This document shows positions 13,027 to 21,461 of a stretch of 43,633 nucleotides of DNA, piece after piece. Each line of letters opens with the position of its first letter. Positions within the stretch are counted from its first letter, which is position 1. Source of the DNA: Streptomyces xantholiticus (GTDB lineage: Bacteria; Actinomycetota; Actinomycetes; Streptomycetales; Streptomycetaceae); contig NZ_BMWB01000010.1 in assembly GCF_014651015.1 (NCBI RefSeq), positions 6,103 through 49,735 on the forward strand, in the 5' to 3' direction. The notes below the pieces were generated by a model that worked only from the letters and a program-made list of their open reading frames with translations, had not been told where the DNA came from and made no database searches. A program made the translations under genes and the position numbers.

Positions 13027-14658
13027 TCAGCCCATGTGCGGGTACGTGTAGTCCGTCGGCGGGACCAGCGTCTCCTTGATGGCGCGGGTCAGCGTCCAGC
13101 GCATCAGGTTCTGCGGGGCGCCCGCCTTGTCGTTGGTGCCGGAGGCACGGCCGCCGCCGAAGGGCTGCTGGCCGACGACGGCGCCGGTCGACTTGTCGTT
13201 GATGTAGAAGTTGCCCGCCGCGTAGCGGAGCTTGTCCATCGCGTCGGACGCGGCGGCCCGGTCGCCGGCGATGATCGAGCCGGTCAGGGCGTACGCCGAC
13301 ACCGACTCCATCTGCTCCAGCATCTCCTCGTACTTGTCGTCCTCGTAGACGTGGACGGCGAGGATCGGGCCGAAGTACTCGGTGGTGAACACCTCGTTGT
13401 CGGCGTCGGAGCACTCGATGACGGTCGGGCGGACGAAGTAGCCCGTCGAGTCGTCGTAGCTGCCGCCCGCGACGATCGTGCAGGTGGGGTCGTCCTTCGC
13501 CCGGTCGATGGCGGCCTTGTTCTTGGCGAAGGCGCGCTCGTCGATCACGGCGCCGATGAAGTTCGTCAGGTCGGTGACGTCACCCATCCTGATGGCGTCG
13601 ACCTCGGCGGCGAACTCCTCCTTGAAGCCGGAGTTCCAGATCGAGGCGGGGACGTACGCGCGCGAGGACGCGGAGCACTTCTGGCCCTGGAACTCGAACG
13701 AGCCACGGGTCAGCGCGGTCTTGAGCACACCGCGCTCGGCGCTCGGGTGGGCGACGACGAAGTCCTTGCCGCCCGTCTCGCCGACGATCCGCGGGTAGGA
13801 GCGGTACTTCTCGATGTTGTTGCCGACCGTCTTCCACAGGTGCTGGAAGGTCTTGGTGGAGCCGGTGAAGTGGATGCCGGCGAGCATCGGGTGCTCGAGG
13901 GCGACCTCGGAGACGGCGATGCCGTCACCGGTCACCAGGTTGATGACGCCCTTGGGGAGACCGGCCTCCTCCAGGAGCTGCATCAGCAGCACGGCGGCGT
14001 GGGTCTGCGTCGGGGACGGCTTCCAGACGACGACGTTGCCCATGAGCGCGGGCGCCGTCGGCAGGTTGCCGGCGATGGCGGTGAAGTTGAACGGGGTGAT
14101 CGCGTAGACGAAGCCCTCGAGCGGGCGGTGGTCGAGGCGGTTCCACACGCCCGGCGAGTTGGCCGGGGGCTGCTCGGCGAGCAGGTCGCGGGCGTACTTG
14201 ACGTTGAAGCGCCAGAAGTCGACGAGCTCGCACGGGGTGTCGATCTCGGCCTGCTGGACGGTTTTCGACTGGCCGAGCATGGTGGAGGCGGCCAACGTCT
14301 CGCGCCACGGGCCGGCCAGCAGTTCGGCGGCGCGCAGGATGATCGCGGCCCGGTCGTCGAAGGACATCGCGCGCCAGGCCGGCGCGGCGGCGAGGGCGGC
14401 GTCGATCGCGTCCTGGGCGTCCTGCTGGGTGGCGGCGGCGAAGGTGCCGATCACGGCCTTGTGGTTGTGCGGCTGTACGACGTCGAAGCGCTCGCCGCCA
14501 CCCATCCGCTTCACTCCGCCGATCGTCATCGGCAGCTCGATCGGGTTCTCGGCCAGCTCCTTGAGCTTGGCCTCGAGGCGGGCGCGCTCGGGCGAACCGG
14601 GGGCGTAGCCGTGCACCGGCTCGTTGAGCGGGGCGGGGACCTGGGTCACGGCGTCCAT
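13027..14658 (-). CDS. pruA: 1-pyrroline-5-carboxylate dehydrogenase
   Basis: 543-residue aldehyde dehydrogenase of the group 1 P5C dehydrogenase type, oxidising glutamate semialdehyde to glutamate with NAD in proline catabolism. Visible residues: FTGSTKTFQHLWK for cofactor binding, the general base Glu294 in VGETGGKDFV, the nucleophile Cys328 in FQGQKCSASSR, and the C-terminal GQQPFGGGRASGTNDKAGAP. The ATG at 14656-14658 gives MDAVTQVPAPLNEPVHGYAP, typical of the family. It lies 243 bp downstream of the proline dehydrogenase gene on the same strand; a strong inverted repeat 28 bp before its start suggests an independent regulatory signal. Confidence 0.95.
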   Translation of the reverse strand: MDAVTQVPAPLNEPVHGYAPGSPERARLEAKLKELAENPIELPMTIGGVKRMGGGERFDVVQPHNHKAVIGTFAAATQQDAQDAIDAALAAAPAWRAMSFDDRAAIILRAAELLAGPWRETLAASTMLGQSKTVQQAEIDTPCELVDFWRFNVKYARDLLAEQPPANSPGVWNRLDHRPLEGFVYAITPFNFTAIAGNLPTAPALMGNVVVWKPSPTQTHAAVLLMQLLEEAGLPKGVINLVTGDGIAVSEVALEHPMLAGIHFTGSTKTFQHLWKTVGNNIEKYRSYPRIVGETGGKDFVVAHPSAERGVLKTALTRGSFEFQGQKCSASSRAYVPASIWNSGFKEEFAAEVDAIRMGDVTDLTNFIGAVIDERAFAKNKAAIDRAKDDPTCTIVAGGSYDDSTGYFVRPTVIECSDADNEVFTTEYFGPILAVHVYEDDKYEEMLEQMESVSAYALTGSIIAGDRAAASDAMDKLRYAAGNFYINDKSTGAVVGQQPFGGGRASGTNDKAGAPQNLMRWTLTRAIKETLVPPTDYTYPHMG

Positions 14659-14685
14659 GAGATACCTCTTCCGAGTGAATCGCTG

Positions 14686-14709
14686 ACTTCAGTCGGGAGG
14701 AACTGAAGT
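14686..14709. promoter_or_regulatory. Perfect 8-8-8 inverted repeat before pruA
   Basis: ACTTCAGT and ACTGAAGT, perfect 8-bp arms separated by 8 bases, end 28 bp upstream of the pruA start. The element could be an operator for the proline regulator or a hairpin in the mRNA leader; position cannot separate the two. Confidence 0.5.
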
Positions 14710-14868
14710 ACTGGCATATGTGGGGTCGCGGTCAGGGCTTCACCGTCACGAGCGCGCTTCGGCGGGTGAGTGAGAAGCCTCAAGGGGCAAAGTCACGGAT
14801 TCCGTTCCTCCTTCGGGGGGACAGAGCGAACGGTCCGGCACAGCCGGTCGGAGAGCGGTGGTCTCGCC

Positions 14869-14895
14869 ACCAGGATGCGCCTGGGTGGCGACAGC
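14869..14895 (-). terminator. Hairpin just after the proline dehydrogenase stop
   Basis: CGCCACCAGG pairs with CCTGGGTGGCG (one bulged G) around a short loop, starting within about 10 nt of the proline dehydrogenase stop. There is no T tract. It may end the transcript or reduce read-through into pruA. Confidence 0.45.
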
Positions 14896-14901
14896 CACCG
14901 T

Positions 14902-15828
14902 TCACCCCCTCGTCAGGATCGACCGGGCGAAGAAGCGCAGGTTGGCCGGCTTCTCTGCGAGGCGGCGCATGAAGTAGCCGTACCAGTCGGTGCCGTAGGC
15001 GGTGTAGACGCGCATCCGGTGACCCTCGGCCGCGAGCCGGAGCTGCTCGTCGCTCCGGATGCCGTACAGCATCTGGAACTCGTACTCGTCGAGCTTCCGG
15101 CCGGCCCGGTGGGCCAGGTCCTGGGTGATGGCGATCAGACGCGGGTCGTGCGACCCGATCATCGGGTAGCCGTCGCCCTCCATCAGGATCTTGAGGATGC
15201 GGACGAACGCCTTGTCGATCTCGGCCTTGTCCTGGTACGCGACGGAGGCGGGCTCCTTGTACGCGCCCTTCACGATACGGACGCGGCTGCCGGCCTCGGA
15301 CAGGCGTCGGGCGTCGTCCTCGGTGCGGAAGAGGTAGGCCTGGATCACGCAGCCGGTTCGCGGGAAGTCCTTGCGGAGCTCCTCGTGGATGGCAAACATC
15401 GAATCGAGGGTGGTGTGGTCCTCGGCATCCAGCGTAACCGTCGTACCGATGGCCGCAGCGGCCTCGACGACCGGGCGGACGTTGGCGAGGGCCAGTTCGT
15501 GGCCCCCCTCGAGCGCCTGGCCGAACATGGAGAGCTTGACCGACATCTCGGCCTTCGTGCCGAGGCGGAGGTCCGCCAGGTGCTGGATCAGCTCGAGGTA
15601 GGCGTCGCGGGCGGCGGTGGCCTGCTCGGGGGTGGTGATGTCCTCGCCGACGACGTCGAGGGTGACCTCGAGGCCCTTGGCCGCGGCGTCCTTGACGATG
15701 GGGACGACCTGCTCGACCGTCTCACCGGCGATGAACCGGGCGACGACCTGCTTGGTCCCCGGGGCCGCCGACACGAAACGGCGCATCTTGTCGCTGCGCG
15801 AAGCGGCGAGGATCACGGGACCCAGCAC
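14902..15828 (-). CDS. Proline dehydrogenase
   Basis: 308-residue FAD-dependent TIM-barrel enzyme of the short (monofunctional) type, oxidising proline to P5C. Signatures: VTLDVVGED, MSVKLSMFGQAL, TVTLDAEDHTTLDS, VIQAYLFRTEDDARRL, RIVKGAYKEPASVAY, and the substrate-arginine helix YGYFMRRLAEKPANL. The GTG at 15826-15828 is chosen because GGAGGT lies just upstream and the conserved sequence begins at VLGPVILAASRSDKMRRFVS; a longer frame opens further upstream. It diverges from putR across a 169-bp region holding a perfect 16-bp palindrome. With pruA it converts proline to glutamate. Confidence 0.94.
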   Translation of the reverse strand: MLGPVILAASRSDKMRRFVSAAPGTKQVVARFIAGETVEQVVPIVKDAAAKGLEVTLDVVGEDITTPEQATAARDAYLELIQHLADLRLGTKAEMSVKLSMFGQALEGGHELALANVRPVVEAAAAIGTTVTLDAEDHTTLDSMFAIHEELRKDFPRTGCVIQAYLFRTEDDARRLSEAGSRVRIVKGAYKEPASVAYQDKAEIDKAFVRILKILMEGDGYPMIGSHDPRLIAITQDLAHRAGRKLDEYEFQMLYGIRSDEQLRLAAEGHRMRVYTAYGTDWYGYFMRRLAEKPANLRFFARSILTRG

Positions 15829-15962
15829 GGGCACCTCCACGGGACAGATGTTGGAGTGGCCGAACCGAAAGCTGACGGAAACGGCACGGAGAACCACCCT
15901 GAACCTAAGGATCGCGCCGGGCCGCTGCTATCGACAGCTGTCACGCATCAGTGGCCCGGATC

Positions 15963-15978
15963 TCAGACATATGTCTGA
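15963..15978. promoter_or_regulatory. Perfect 16-bp palindrome, likely PutR operator
   Basis: TCAGACATATGTCTGA is fully self-complementary and lies 20 bp upstream of the putR GTG start, in the region between putR and the divergent proline dehydrogenase gene. An alternative in-frame ATG for putR (15971) falls inside it, which argues for the downstream GTG as the true start. A second short palindrome, GACAGCTGTC, is about 25 bp away. Confidence 0.6.
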
Positions 15979-15997
15979 AGGGTGCGAGAATGGGGGC

Positions 15998-17257
15998 GTG
16001 AAGGGCGACTACCAGGATCTGGTCGACGAGATCTCCGCGCTGCTGGCCACGCCGGCGACGCTGGAGAACCGCGACTTCGGTCTGATCGCGTTCGGCGCGC
16101 ACGACAGCGACGACGACGCCGCGATGGACCCCGTCCGCACCCGTTCGATCCTGACCCGGAAGTCCACTCCGGCGGTGCGCGCCTGGTTCGAGGGCTTCGG
16201 CATCACCCGTGCGACCGGCCCGGTCCGCATCCCCGCGGCCCCGGAGGCGGGCGTCTTCCGCGACCGGATCTGTCTGCCCGTGCGGCACCGGGGCGTCGCC
16301 CTCGGGTACGTATGGCTGCTCGACGCGGACCCGGGACCGTCCGCCGCCCAGCTGGCGGCCGCGATGGAGGTCGCCGACCGGATCGGCATCCTGCTCGCGG
16401 ACGAGGAACGGGCCGGCGCCGATCTCTCGCGGGAGCTGCGGGCGGTGCTGACGGCCGAGCGGGGCTGGCAGTACGACATGGCGGTGACGGAGCTGGGCAC
16501 CGAACTGGGTGCGGACGCGGAGGGCGTACACCTCCTGGTGTGTGTGACCCCCTGGACCGCCGAGGACGCTCCCTCGATGCGCGCACTGCCGGGGACCGCG
16601 GCGCTGTGCACGGTGCCGCTGCCGTCACCGGGGCCCGAGGGTGCGGGCACACCGCCCGGCTCCGTCGGCGCCGTGCCCGCGGAGGCCGCCGCGCCGCCGA
16701 CCGGGCCGATCGCCGTGGCCGCGCTGGTCCGGCTGCGTTCCGCCGGCAACCCGGCTCCCGCGGAGACGGTCGCCGCCCGACTGCGGTTTGCCGCCGCGGG
16801 CGGAATGTCCGACGTGCCGGACCCGGGGGCGGCCGGGCCGTGGGCCGGTGCCGCCGCGGGTCTGGCCACGCCCCGGCGCGGCCTCGGTGCGCTCGGCAGC
16901 GCCTGGCGGGAAGCGGTGTCGGCCGCGCGGGCAGCGCGGGCGGAGGCGCGGCTCGGGCCGGTCGCCCACTGGGCGGACCTCGGGCCGTACCGCCTGCTGA
17001 CTGCTCTGCCCGCACAGGCCGCCGACGACCCCGCGGTGCGGGAGCTGCTGGCCCCCTCCCACACGGAACTGGCCCGTACCGCCGAGGTGTTCCTCGACTG
17101 CGCGGGCCAGGCGGGCCGCACGGCCGCGACGCTGGGCATCCACCGCCAGACGCTGTACTACCGGCTCTCGCGCGTCGAACAGCTCACCGGCCTGGACCTC
17201 GGCGACGGCGAGCACCGGCTGCTGCTGCACATGGCCCTCAAGAGCATCCGGTTGTGA
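15998..17257 (+). CDS. putR: PucR-type regulator of proline utilisation (PutR)
   Basis: 419 residues. The N-terminal sensory region (residues 1 to about 150: DYQDLVDEISALLATPATLE, FRDRICLPVRHRGVALGYVW, which looks GAF/PAS-like) is followed by a linker with proline- and glycine-rich low-complexity sequence. A GGDEF-like CdaR region comes next, and the C-terminal HTH_30 ends the protein (AATLGIHRQTLYYRLSRVEQ LTGLDL). The GTG start gives VKGDYQDLVDEIS, the expected family start; the ATG at 15971 is an alternative. It diverges from the proline dehydrogenase gene, the classical place for its activator. From memory, S. coelicolor has a PutR at the equivalent position. Confidence 0.87.
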   Translation: MKGDYQDLVDEISALLATPATLENRDFGLIAFGAHDSDDDAAMDPVRTRSILTRKSTPAVRAWFEGFGITRATGPVRIPAAPEAGVFRDRICLPVRHRGVALGYVWLLDADPGPSAAQLAAAMEVADRIGILLADEERAGADLSRELRAVLTAERGWQYDMAVTELGTELGADAEGVHLLVCVTPWTAEDAPSMRALPGTAALCTVPLPSPGPEGAGTPPGSVGAVPAEAAAPPTGPIAVAALVRLRSAGNPAPAETVAARLRFAAAGGMSDVPDPGAAGPWAGAAAGLATPRRGLGALGSAWREAVSAARAARAEARLGPVAHWADLGPYRLLTALPAQAADDPAVRELLAPSHTELARTAEVFLDCAGQAGRTAATLGIHRQTLYYRLSRVEQLTGLDLGDGEHRLLLHMALKSIRL

Positions 17258-17268
17258 CGACCGCCCGG

Positions 17269-17880
17269 CTATGACCCCTCGCCGGCCGCCTTCAAGACCC
17301 GCCGCAGCCCCTCGGCGAGCTCGTCCCCGCGCGTCGCGGTCGCCGGGTCGAAGGTCCACTGCGCGATGAGGCCCATCATCAGCGTCATGTAGAACTTGCC
17401 GAGCGTGTTGACGTCCTCGTCGGGTACGTCGGCCTCCTCGCCCCCCATGAGCATGGGGATGATGCCGCGCGCGCCTTCTCGCTGGGCCTTGGCCAGGTGA
17501 TCGCGCACGGCGGGAAGCTGGTCGCCCATGGCCACGATCTCCATGCTCAGGCGCCACAGGGAATCCGGCCCGGACATGGTGCCGATGATGTTCGTCCACA
17601 CCTCCTGGAAGCGCTCCAGCGAACCGGGCCGCGTGCCCGTCGTCGCCCGTTCCGTGGCATCGAACTCGTCGGAGACGCCTTCGACCATTGCGACGTAGGC
17701 CTCGGCGAGCAGGGCGTCCTTCGAGCCGTAGTGGTAGCCGATCGACGCCAGGTTCGTCCCCGACTCATTGACGATGTCCCGTGCCGTGGTGCGCACGAAG
17801 CCCTTGTCCAGCAGGCAGCGCTTCGCACCCTCGAGCAGATCCTCGCGATGTCCCATGTCAGCAGCGTACCGGCCGGCCAT
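17269..17880 (-). CDS. TetR family regulator of the adjacent MFS pump
   Basis: 203 residues with an N-terminal TetR helix-turn-helix (HREDLLEGAKRCLLDKGFVR, ARDIVNESGTNLASIGYHYGSKDALL) and a helical ligand domain (WRLSMEIVAMGDQLPAVRDH). It is divergent from a DHA2-type efflux gene, the usual local repressor-pump pair. The ATG at 17880 is preferred because the predicted minus-strand promoter (ATGACA, 17 bp, TATGGG) would place the transcript start at about this codon, giving a leaderless mRNA. The ATG at 17854-17856 (MGHREDLL) is the alternative and also keeps the whole DNA-binding domain. The inducing drug is unknown. Confidence 0.88.
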   Translation of the reverse strand: MAGRYAADMGHREDLLEGAKRCLLDKGFVRTTARDIVNESGTNLASIGYHYGSKDALLAEAYVAMVEGVSDEFDATERATTGTRPGSLERFQEVWTNIIGTMSGPDSLWRLSMEIVAMGDQLPAVRDHLAKAQREGARGIIPMLMGGEEADVPDEDVNTLGKFYMTLMMGLIAQWTFDPATATRGDELAEGLRRVLKAAGEGS

Positions 17881-17952
17881 ACGACCGTCCCATACTGTCG
17901 TTTAATACAGTTGTCATAGACAGACGTCCTATACGGCCGTACATTGCTCTGC
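17881..17952. promoter_or_regulatory. Divergent leaderless promoters with overlapping dyads (TetR/MFS)
   Basis: Plus strand: TAGACA (17917-17922), 17-bp spacer, TACATT (17940-17945), then 7 nt to the MFS ATG, so the transcript should start at the ATG itself. Minus strand: ATGACA, 17 bp, TATGGG, 8 nt to the TetR ATG. Dyads in the same DNA are ACTGT/ACAGT with an 8-bp spacer around 17895-17910 and TACGGCCGTA at 17932-17941, placed to block both promoters. Confidence 0.55.
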
Positions 17953-19527
17953 ATGACACATCCCACCTCCGTGCCGCTCGCCGGACGCCGTGAATGGACC
18001 GCCTTCGTCGTCCTGCTGCTGCCGCTCCTGCTGGTCTCCATGGACGTCTCCGTCCTCTACTTCGCGATCCCCTCGATCAGCCGGGAGCTGGACCCGAGCA
18101 GTACCCAGCAACTGTGGATCTTCGACATCTACGCCTTCGCCCTCGCGGGCCTGCTCATCACCATGGGCTCGCTCGGCGACCGCATCGGCCGCCGCAGGCT
18201 GCTGCTCCTCGGGGCCGCCGCGTTCGGGACGGCCTCCGCCTGCGCCGCATACGCGCAGAGCGCCGAAATGCTCATCGCGGCGCGGGCGTTGCTCGGTATC
18301 GGCGGGGCCACCCTGATGCCCTCGACGATGGCCCTCGTCCGCAACATGTTCCGCAACGACGCCCAGCGCACCAAGGCGATCGGTATCTGGTCCGGAGCCA
18401 TGGCGGGTGGCATCGCGCTCGGGTCGGTGCTCGGCGGCGTGCTGCTGGAGCACTTCTGGTGGGGCTCGGTCTTCCTGATCAACGTGCCCGCGATGGTGCT
18501 TCTGCTGGCGTTGGCGCCCGTGCTCGTGCCGGAGTTCAAGGACCCCGCACCGGGCCGGTTCGACCTGCTGAGCGTGCCGCTGTCGATGGGCGCGGTGCTC
18601 CCCGTCGTCTACGGCCTCAAGGAGATCGCCGCCGAGGGTTATGGCACGCTCCCTGCCCTGTGCGTGACGGGCGGCCTGGCCGTCGGCCACGTCTTCGTAC
18701 GACGGCAGCGGACGCGAGACGACGCGATGATCAGCCGTGAGCTGTTCCGCGGGCGCGGCTTCGGGGCGGGTGTCGCGCTCAACAGCGTCGCGATGTTCGC
18801 GATGATGGGCTCCGCGTACTTCACGACGCAGTATCTGCAGTCGGTCCTCGGCCTGGGGGCCATGGAGGCCGCGCTGTGGAGCGTCGTCCCCTCGGTGGCC
18901 GTGGGCGCCGCCGCGCCCGCCGCCGGTGCGGCCGCGCTGCGGCTGGGCCGGGCGCCGGTGATCACGGCCGGGTTCCTCGTGGGAGCGGGCGGGTACGGGG
19001 TGCTGGCCATGACCGGCACCGACTCGATGGCCGTCCTGCTGACCGGTGCCGCCGTCATCGGCTGCGGCATCGTGGCAGTGGCGGCCACGGTCTCCGACAT
19101 GGCGCTCGCCGCCGCGCCCCCGGAGAAGGCGGGCTCTGCGGCGTCGGTGCTGGAGACGGGGCAGGAGTTCGGCGGCGCGCTGGGGATGGCCTTCCTCGGC
19201 AGCCTCGGCACGGCGGTCTACCGCCGGGAGGTCACCGACGGCGCCCCCTCCGGCCTGCCGGACCTCGCCCTGGACACGGCGCGCGAGACGCTCGGCGGCG
19301 CGGGCGTGGTCGCCGGCCGCCTGCCGGACGCGGCAGGCGAATCACTGCTGGCGGCTGCGCGCGACGCCTTCGTGAGCGGCATGCACGCGGCCGCGGTGGG
19401 GGGCGCGGCGGTCCTCGTCGTTGCAGCGGTGGTGGCAGTGGTCGGGCTGCGTGGGCCGTCGGGGCGGCGGGCGGCGGGCGCTCCGGCGGGGTGCAAGCGG
19501 GAGCGGGAGTCGGTGGGGGCACGGTAG
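17953..19527 (+). CDS. MFS efflux transporter, DHA2 (EmrB/QacA) family
   Basis: 524 residues with about 14 membrane segments, as in the DHA2 group. Motif C and family features are visible: MDVSVLYFAIPSISRELDPS in helix 1, GSLGDRIGRRRLLLLGAAAF (motif A between helices 2 and 3), SGAMAGGIALGSVLGGVLLE (motif C region, antiporter-type) and FLINVPAMVLLLAL. It probably exports lipophilic or cationic toxic compounds with proton antiport. The ATG at 17953 fits a leaderless transcript from the promoter described above; no Shine-Dalgarno is present. Expected repressor: the divergent TetR protein. It converges with serA. Confidence 0.92.
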   Translation: MTHPTSVPLAGRREWTAFVVLLLPLLLVSMDVSVLYFAIPSISRELDPSSTQQLWIFDIYAFALAGLLITMGSLGDRIGRRRLLLLGAAAFGTASACAAYAQSAEMLIAARALLGIGGATLMPSTMALVRNMFRNDAQRTKAIGIWSGAMAGGIALGSVLGGVLLEHFWWGSVFLINVPAMVLLLALAPVLVPEFKDPAPGRFDLLSVPLSMGAVLPVVYGLKEIAAEGYGTLPALCVTGGLAVGHVFVRRQRTRDDAMISRELFRGRGFGAGVALNSVAMFAMMGSAYFTTQYLQSVLGLGAMEAALWSVVPSVAVGAAAPAAGAAALRLGRAPVITAGFLVGAGGYGVLAMTGTDSMAVLLTGAAVIGCGIVAVAATVSDMALAAAPPEKAGSAASVLETGQEFGGALGMAFLGSLGTAVYRREVTDGAPSGLPDLALDTARETLGGAGVVAGRLPDAAGESLLAAARDAFVSGMHAAAVGGAAVLVVAAVVAVVGLRGPSGRRAAGAPAGCKRERESVGAR

Positions 19528-19539
19528 GTGGGGCGGGGC

Positions 19540-19560
19540 GGGAACAGGCCCGCCGCAGGC
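19540..19560 (+). repeat. Dispersed GC-rich intergenic repeat, copy 3
   Basis: Carries the same AACAGGCCCGCCGCAGGC string as the minus strand at 1940-1961, again at the 3' side of a gene, 13 bp after the MFS stop and 20 bp before the serA/MFS terminator. Confidence 0.65.
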
Positions 19561-19580
19561 GTACCGCCCCCGCACACGGC

Positions 19581-19607
19581 GAAGGGCCCGGGGGAACCGG
19601 GCCCTTC
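19581..19607. terminator. Bidirectional terminator between MFS gene and serA
   Basis: A perfect 11-bp stem (GAAGGGCCCGG and its complement) with a 5-nt loop lies between two converging genes. Confidence 0.85.
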
Positions 19608-19629
19608 GCGGTGCGTTGGAGGTGGGACG

Positions 19630-21222
19630 TCAGTCAGTCAGGTTCACGGAGCGGGCCGACGTCGCGCCGATCTCCTCCGCGATCTCGTTCAGCACCGCCG
19701 GCGGCACGGTGTCGTCCACCGTCAGGACGACGAGCGCCTCGCCGCCCTCCTCCGCGCGCGACACCTGCATGCCCGCGATGTTGAGACCGGCCTCGCCGAG
19801 GATGCGGCCGACGGTGCCGACGACACCCGGACGGTCCTCGTAGCGGAGCACGACCATGTGGTCGGCGAGCGCCAGGTCGACGTCGTGCTCGCCGATGCCA
19901 ACGATCTTCTGGAGGTGCTTGGGTCCGGCCAGCGTGCCGGAGACCGCGACCTCCTCCCCGTCGGAGAGCGTGCCGCGCACGGTGACGACGTTCCGGTGGT
20001 CCGGGGACTCGGAGCTGGTGGTGAGGCGGACCTCGACGCCGCGCTCCTGTGCGAACAGCGGCGCGTTGACGTACGAGACCGTCTCGTCGACGACGTCCTC
20101 GAAAACGCCCTTGAGCGCGGACAGTTCGAGCACCTTGACATCGTGCTGGGTGATCTCGCCGTAGACCTCGACGTCGAGGCGGACGGCGACCTCGCCCGTG
20201 AGCGCGGTGAAGATGCGGCCGAGCTTCTCGGCGAGCGGCAGACCGGGCCGCACGTCCTCGGCGATGACACCGCCCTGGACGTTGACCGCGTCGGGGACCA
20301 GCTCGCCGGCGAGGGCGAGGCGGACCGAGCGGGCGACGGCGATACCGGCCTTCTCCTGGGCCTCGTCCGTGGACGCGCCGAGGTGCGGGGTGCAGACGAC
20401 CTGGTCGAGCTCGAAGAGCGGGGAGTCGGTGCAGGGCTCCTTCGCGTACACGTCGAGGCCCGCGCCGGCGACCCGGCCCTCCTTGAGCGCCGAGTACAGG
20501 GCCTCCTCGTCGACGATCCCGCCGCGGGCGGCGTTGACGATGCGCACGGCCGGCTTGACCTTGTGCAGCGCCTCGTCGCCGATCAGGCCCAGCGTCTCCG
20601 GCGTCTTCGGCAGGTGGACGGTGATGAAGTCGGAGACCTCGAGCAGTTCGTCGAGCGAGAGCAGCTTGACGCCCATCTGCGCGGCGCGCGCGGGCTGCAC
20701 ATAGGGGTCGTACGCGACGATCTTCATGCCGAAGGCGGACATGCGCTGCGCGACCAGGACGCCGATGCGCCCGAGGCCGACGACACCGAGGGTCTTCTCG
20801 CTGAGCTCGACGCCCGTGTACTTGGAGCGCTTCCACTCGCCGTTCTTGAGGGCGGTGTTGGCCTGGGGGATGTTGCGCGCGGTGGCGACGAGCAGGCCGC
20901 AGGCGAGCTCGGCGGCGGTGACGATGTTGGACGTCGGGGCGTTGACGACCATCACGCCGGCCTTGGTGGCGGCGGACACGTCCACGTTGTCCAGGCCCAC
21001 ACCGGCGCGCGCGACGACGCGCAGCTTCTTGGCGGCGGCGACGGCCTCGGCGTCGACCTTGGTGGCCGAGCGGACCAGGATCGCGTCGACGTCGGCGATC
21101 GCAGGAATGAGCTCCGCACGGTCGGCGCCGTTGCAGTGCCGGATCTCGAAGTCCGGGCCCAGCGCGTCGACGGTGGCGGGCGACAGCTCTTCAGCGATGA
21201 GTACGACAGGTTTCGAGCTCAC
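19630..21222 (-). CDS. serA: D-3-phosphoglycerate dehydrogenase
   Basis: 530-residue long-form enzyme, the first step of serine synthesis (3-phosphoglycerate to phosphohydroxypyruvate, NAD). Domains: substrate/NAD Rossmann region (VVARAGVGLDNVDV, TLGVVGLGRIGVLVAQRM, the catalytic arginine in NAARGGIVDEEAL, the catalytic histidine in CTPHLGASTDEAQEKAG), an intervening ASB domain (about residues 320-450), and a C-terminal ACT domain (VLRYEDRPGVVGTVGRILGE) for serine feedback. The GTG at 21220-21222 gives VSSKPVVLIAEELSPATVDA, with a GAGGA-like site upstream; a much longer open frame upstream is unsupported. A large dyad lies in its promoter region. Confidence 0.97.
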   Translation of the reverse strand: MSSKPVVLIAEELSPATVDALGPDFEIRHCNGADRAELIPAIADVDAILVRSATKVDAEAVAAAKKLRVVARAGVGLDNVDVSAATKAGVMVVNAPTSNIVTAAELACGLLVATARNIPQANTALKNGEWKRSKYTGVELSEKTLGVVGLGRIGVLVAQRMSAFGMKIVAYDPYVQPARAAQMGVKLLSLDELLEVSDFITVHLPKTPETLGLIGDEALHKVKPAVRIVNAARGGIVDEEALYSALKEGRVAGAGLDVYAKEPCTDSPLFELDQVVCTPHLGASTDEAQEKAGIAVARSVRLALAGELVPDAVNVQGGVIAEDVRPGLPLAEKLGRIFTALTGEVAVRLDVEVYGEITQHDVKVLELSALKGVFEDVVDETVSYVNAPLFAQERGVEVRLTTSSESPDHRNVVTVRGTLSDGEEVAVSGTLAGPKHLQKIVGIGEHDVDLALADHMVVLRYEDRPGVVGTVGRILGEAGLNIAGMQVSRAEEGGEALVVLTVDDTVPPAVLNEIAEEIGATSARSVNLTD

Positions 21223-21291
21223 GTGAGTCCTCACATGTCCGGTGCAGACGGCCGTCCCGACGGCCGCAGCGGTGGAGGGGGCTAGCCGCGT

Positions 21292-21360
21292 GGAAGACGC
21301 ACGACACTGTGGGCCTGACGCGTGTATTGATGAGTGTAGTGGTGTCGCACGGTGCGTCTT
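21292..21360. promoter_or_regulatory. Long inverted repeat in the serA promoter region
   Basis: AAGACGCAC (near 21294) pairs with GTGCGTCTT (near 21352), with an added inner pair GACAC / GTGTC. A promoter-like AT-richer stretch lies between the arms (minus strand TACACTCATCAATAC). The dyad is 70-140 bp upstream of the serA start. Confidence 0.42.
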
Positions 21361-21424
21361 GCGCCTCCGTGGCAGGATCACTCGTCCGTGGCTGGACGAA
21401 GTGGAGAAGCGGTCCGGCATACGG

Positions 21425-21453
21425 GTGAGGGGGCCGCGGACCGGCCCCCTCAC
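21425..21453. terminator. Terminator downstream of ilvC
   Basis: A perfect 12-bp stem (GTGAGGGGGCCG and its complement) with a 5-nt loop, 9 nt after the ilvC stop. It ends the ilvBNC operon. Confidence 0.82.
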
Positions 21454-21461
21454 CCCGAGGA

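Noticed and set aside
12931..14706. Plus-strand frame opposite the P5C dehydrogenase gene
   Set aside because: Antisense shadow of a clear aldehyde dehydrogenase with both catalytic residues.
19528..21285. 585-codon plus-strand frame opposite serA
   Set aside because: Antisense shadow; the serA frame on the minus strand has a complete domain set and feedback domain.
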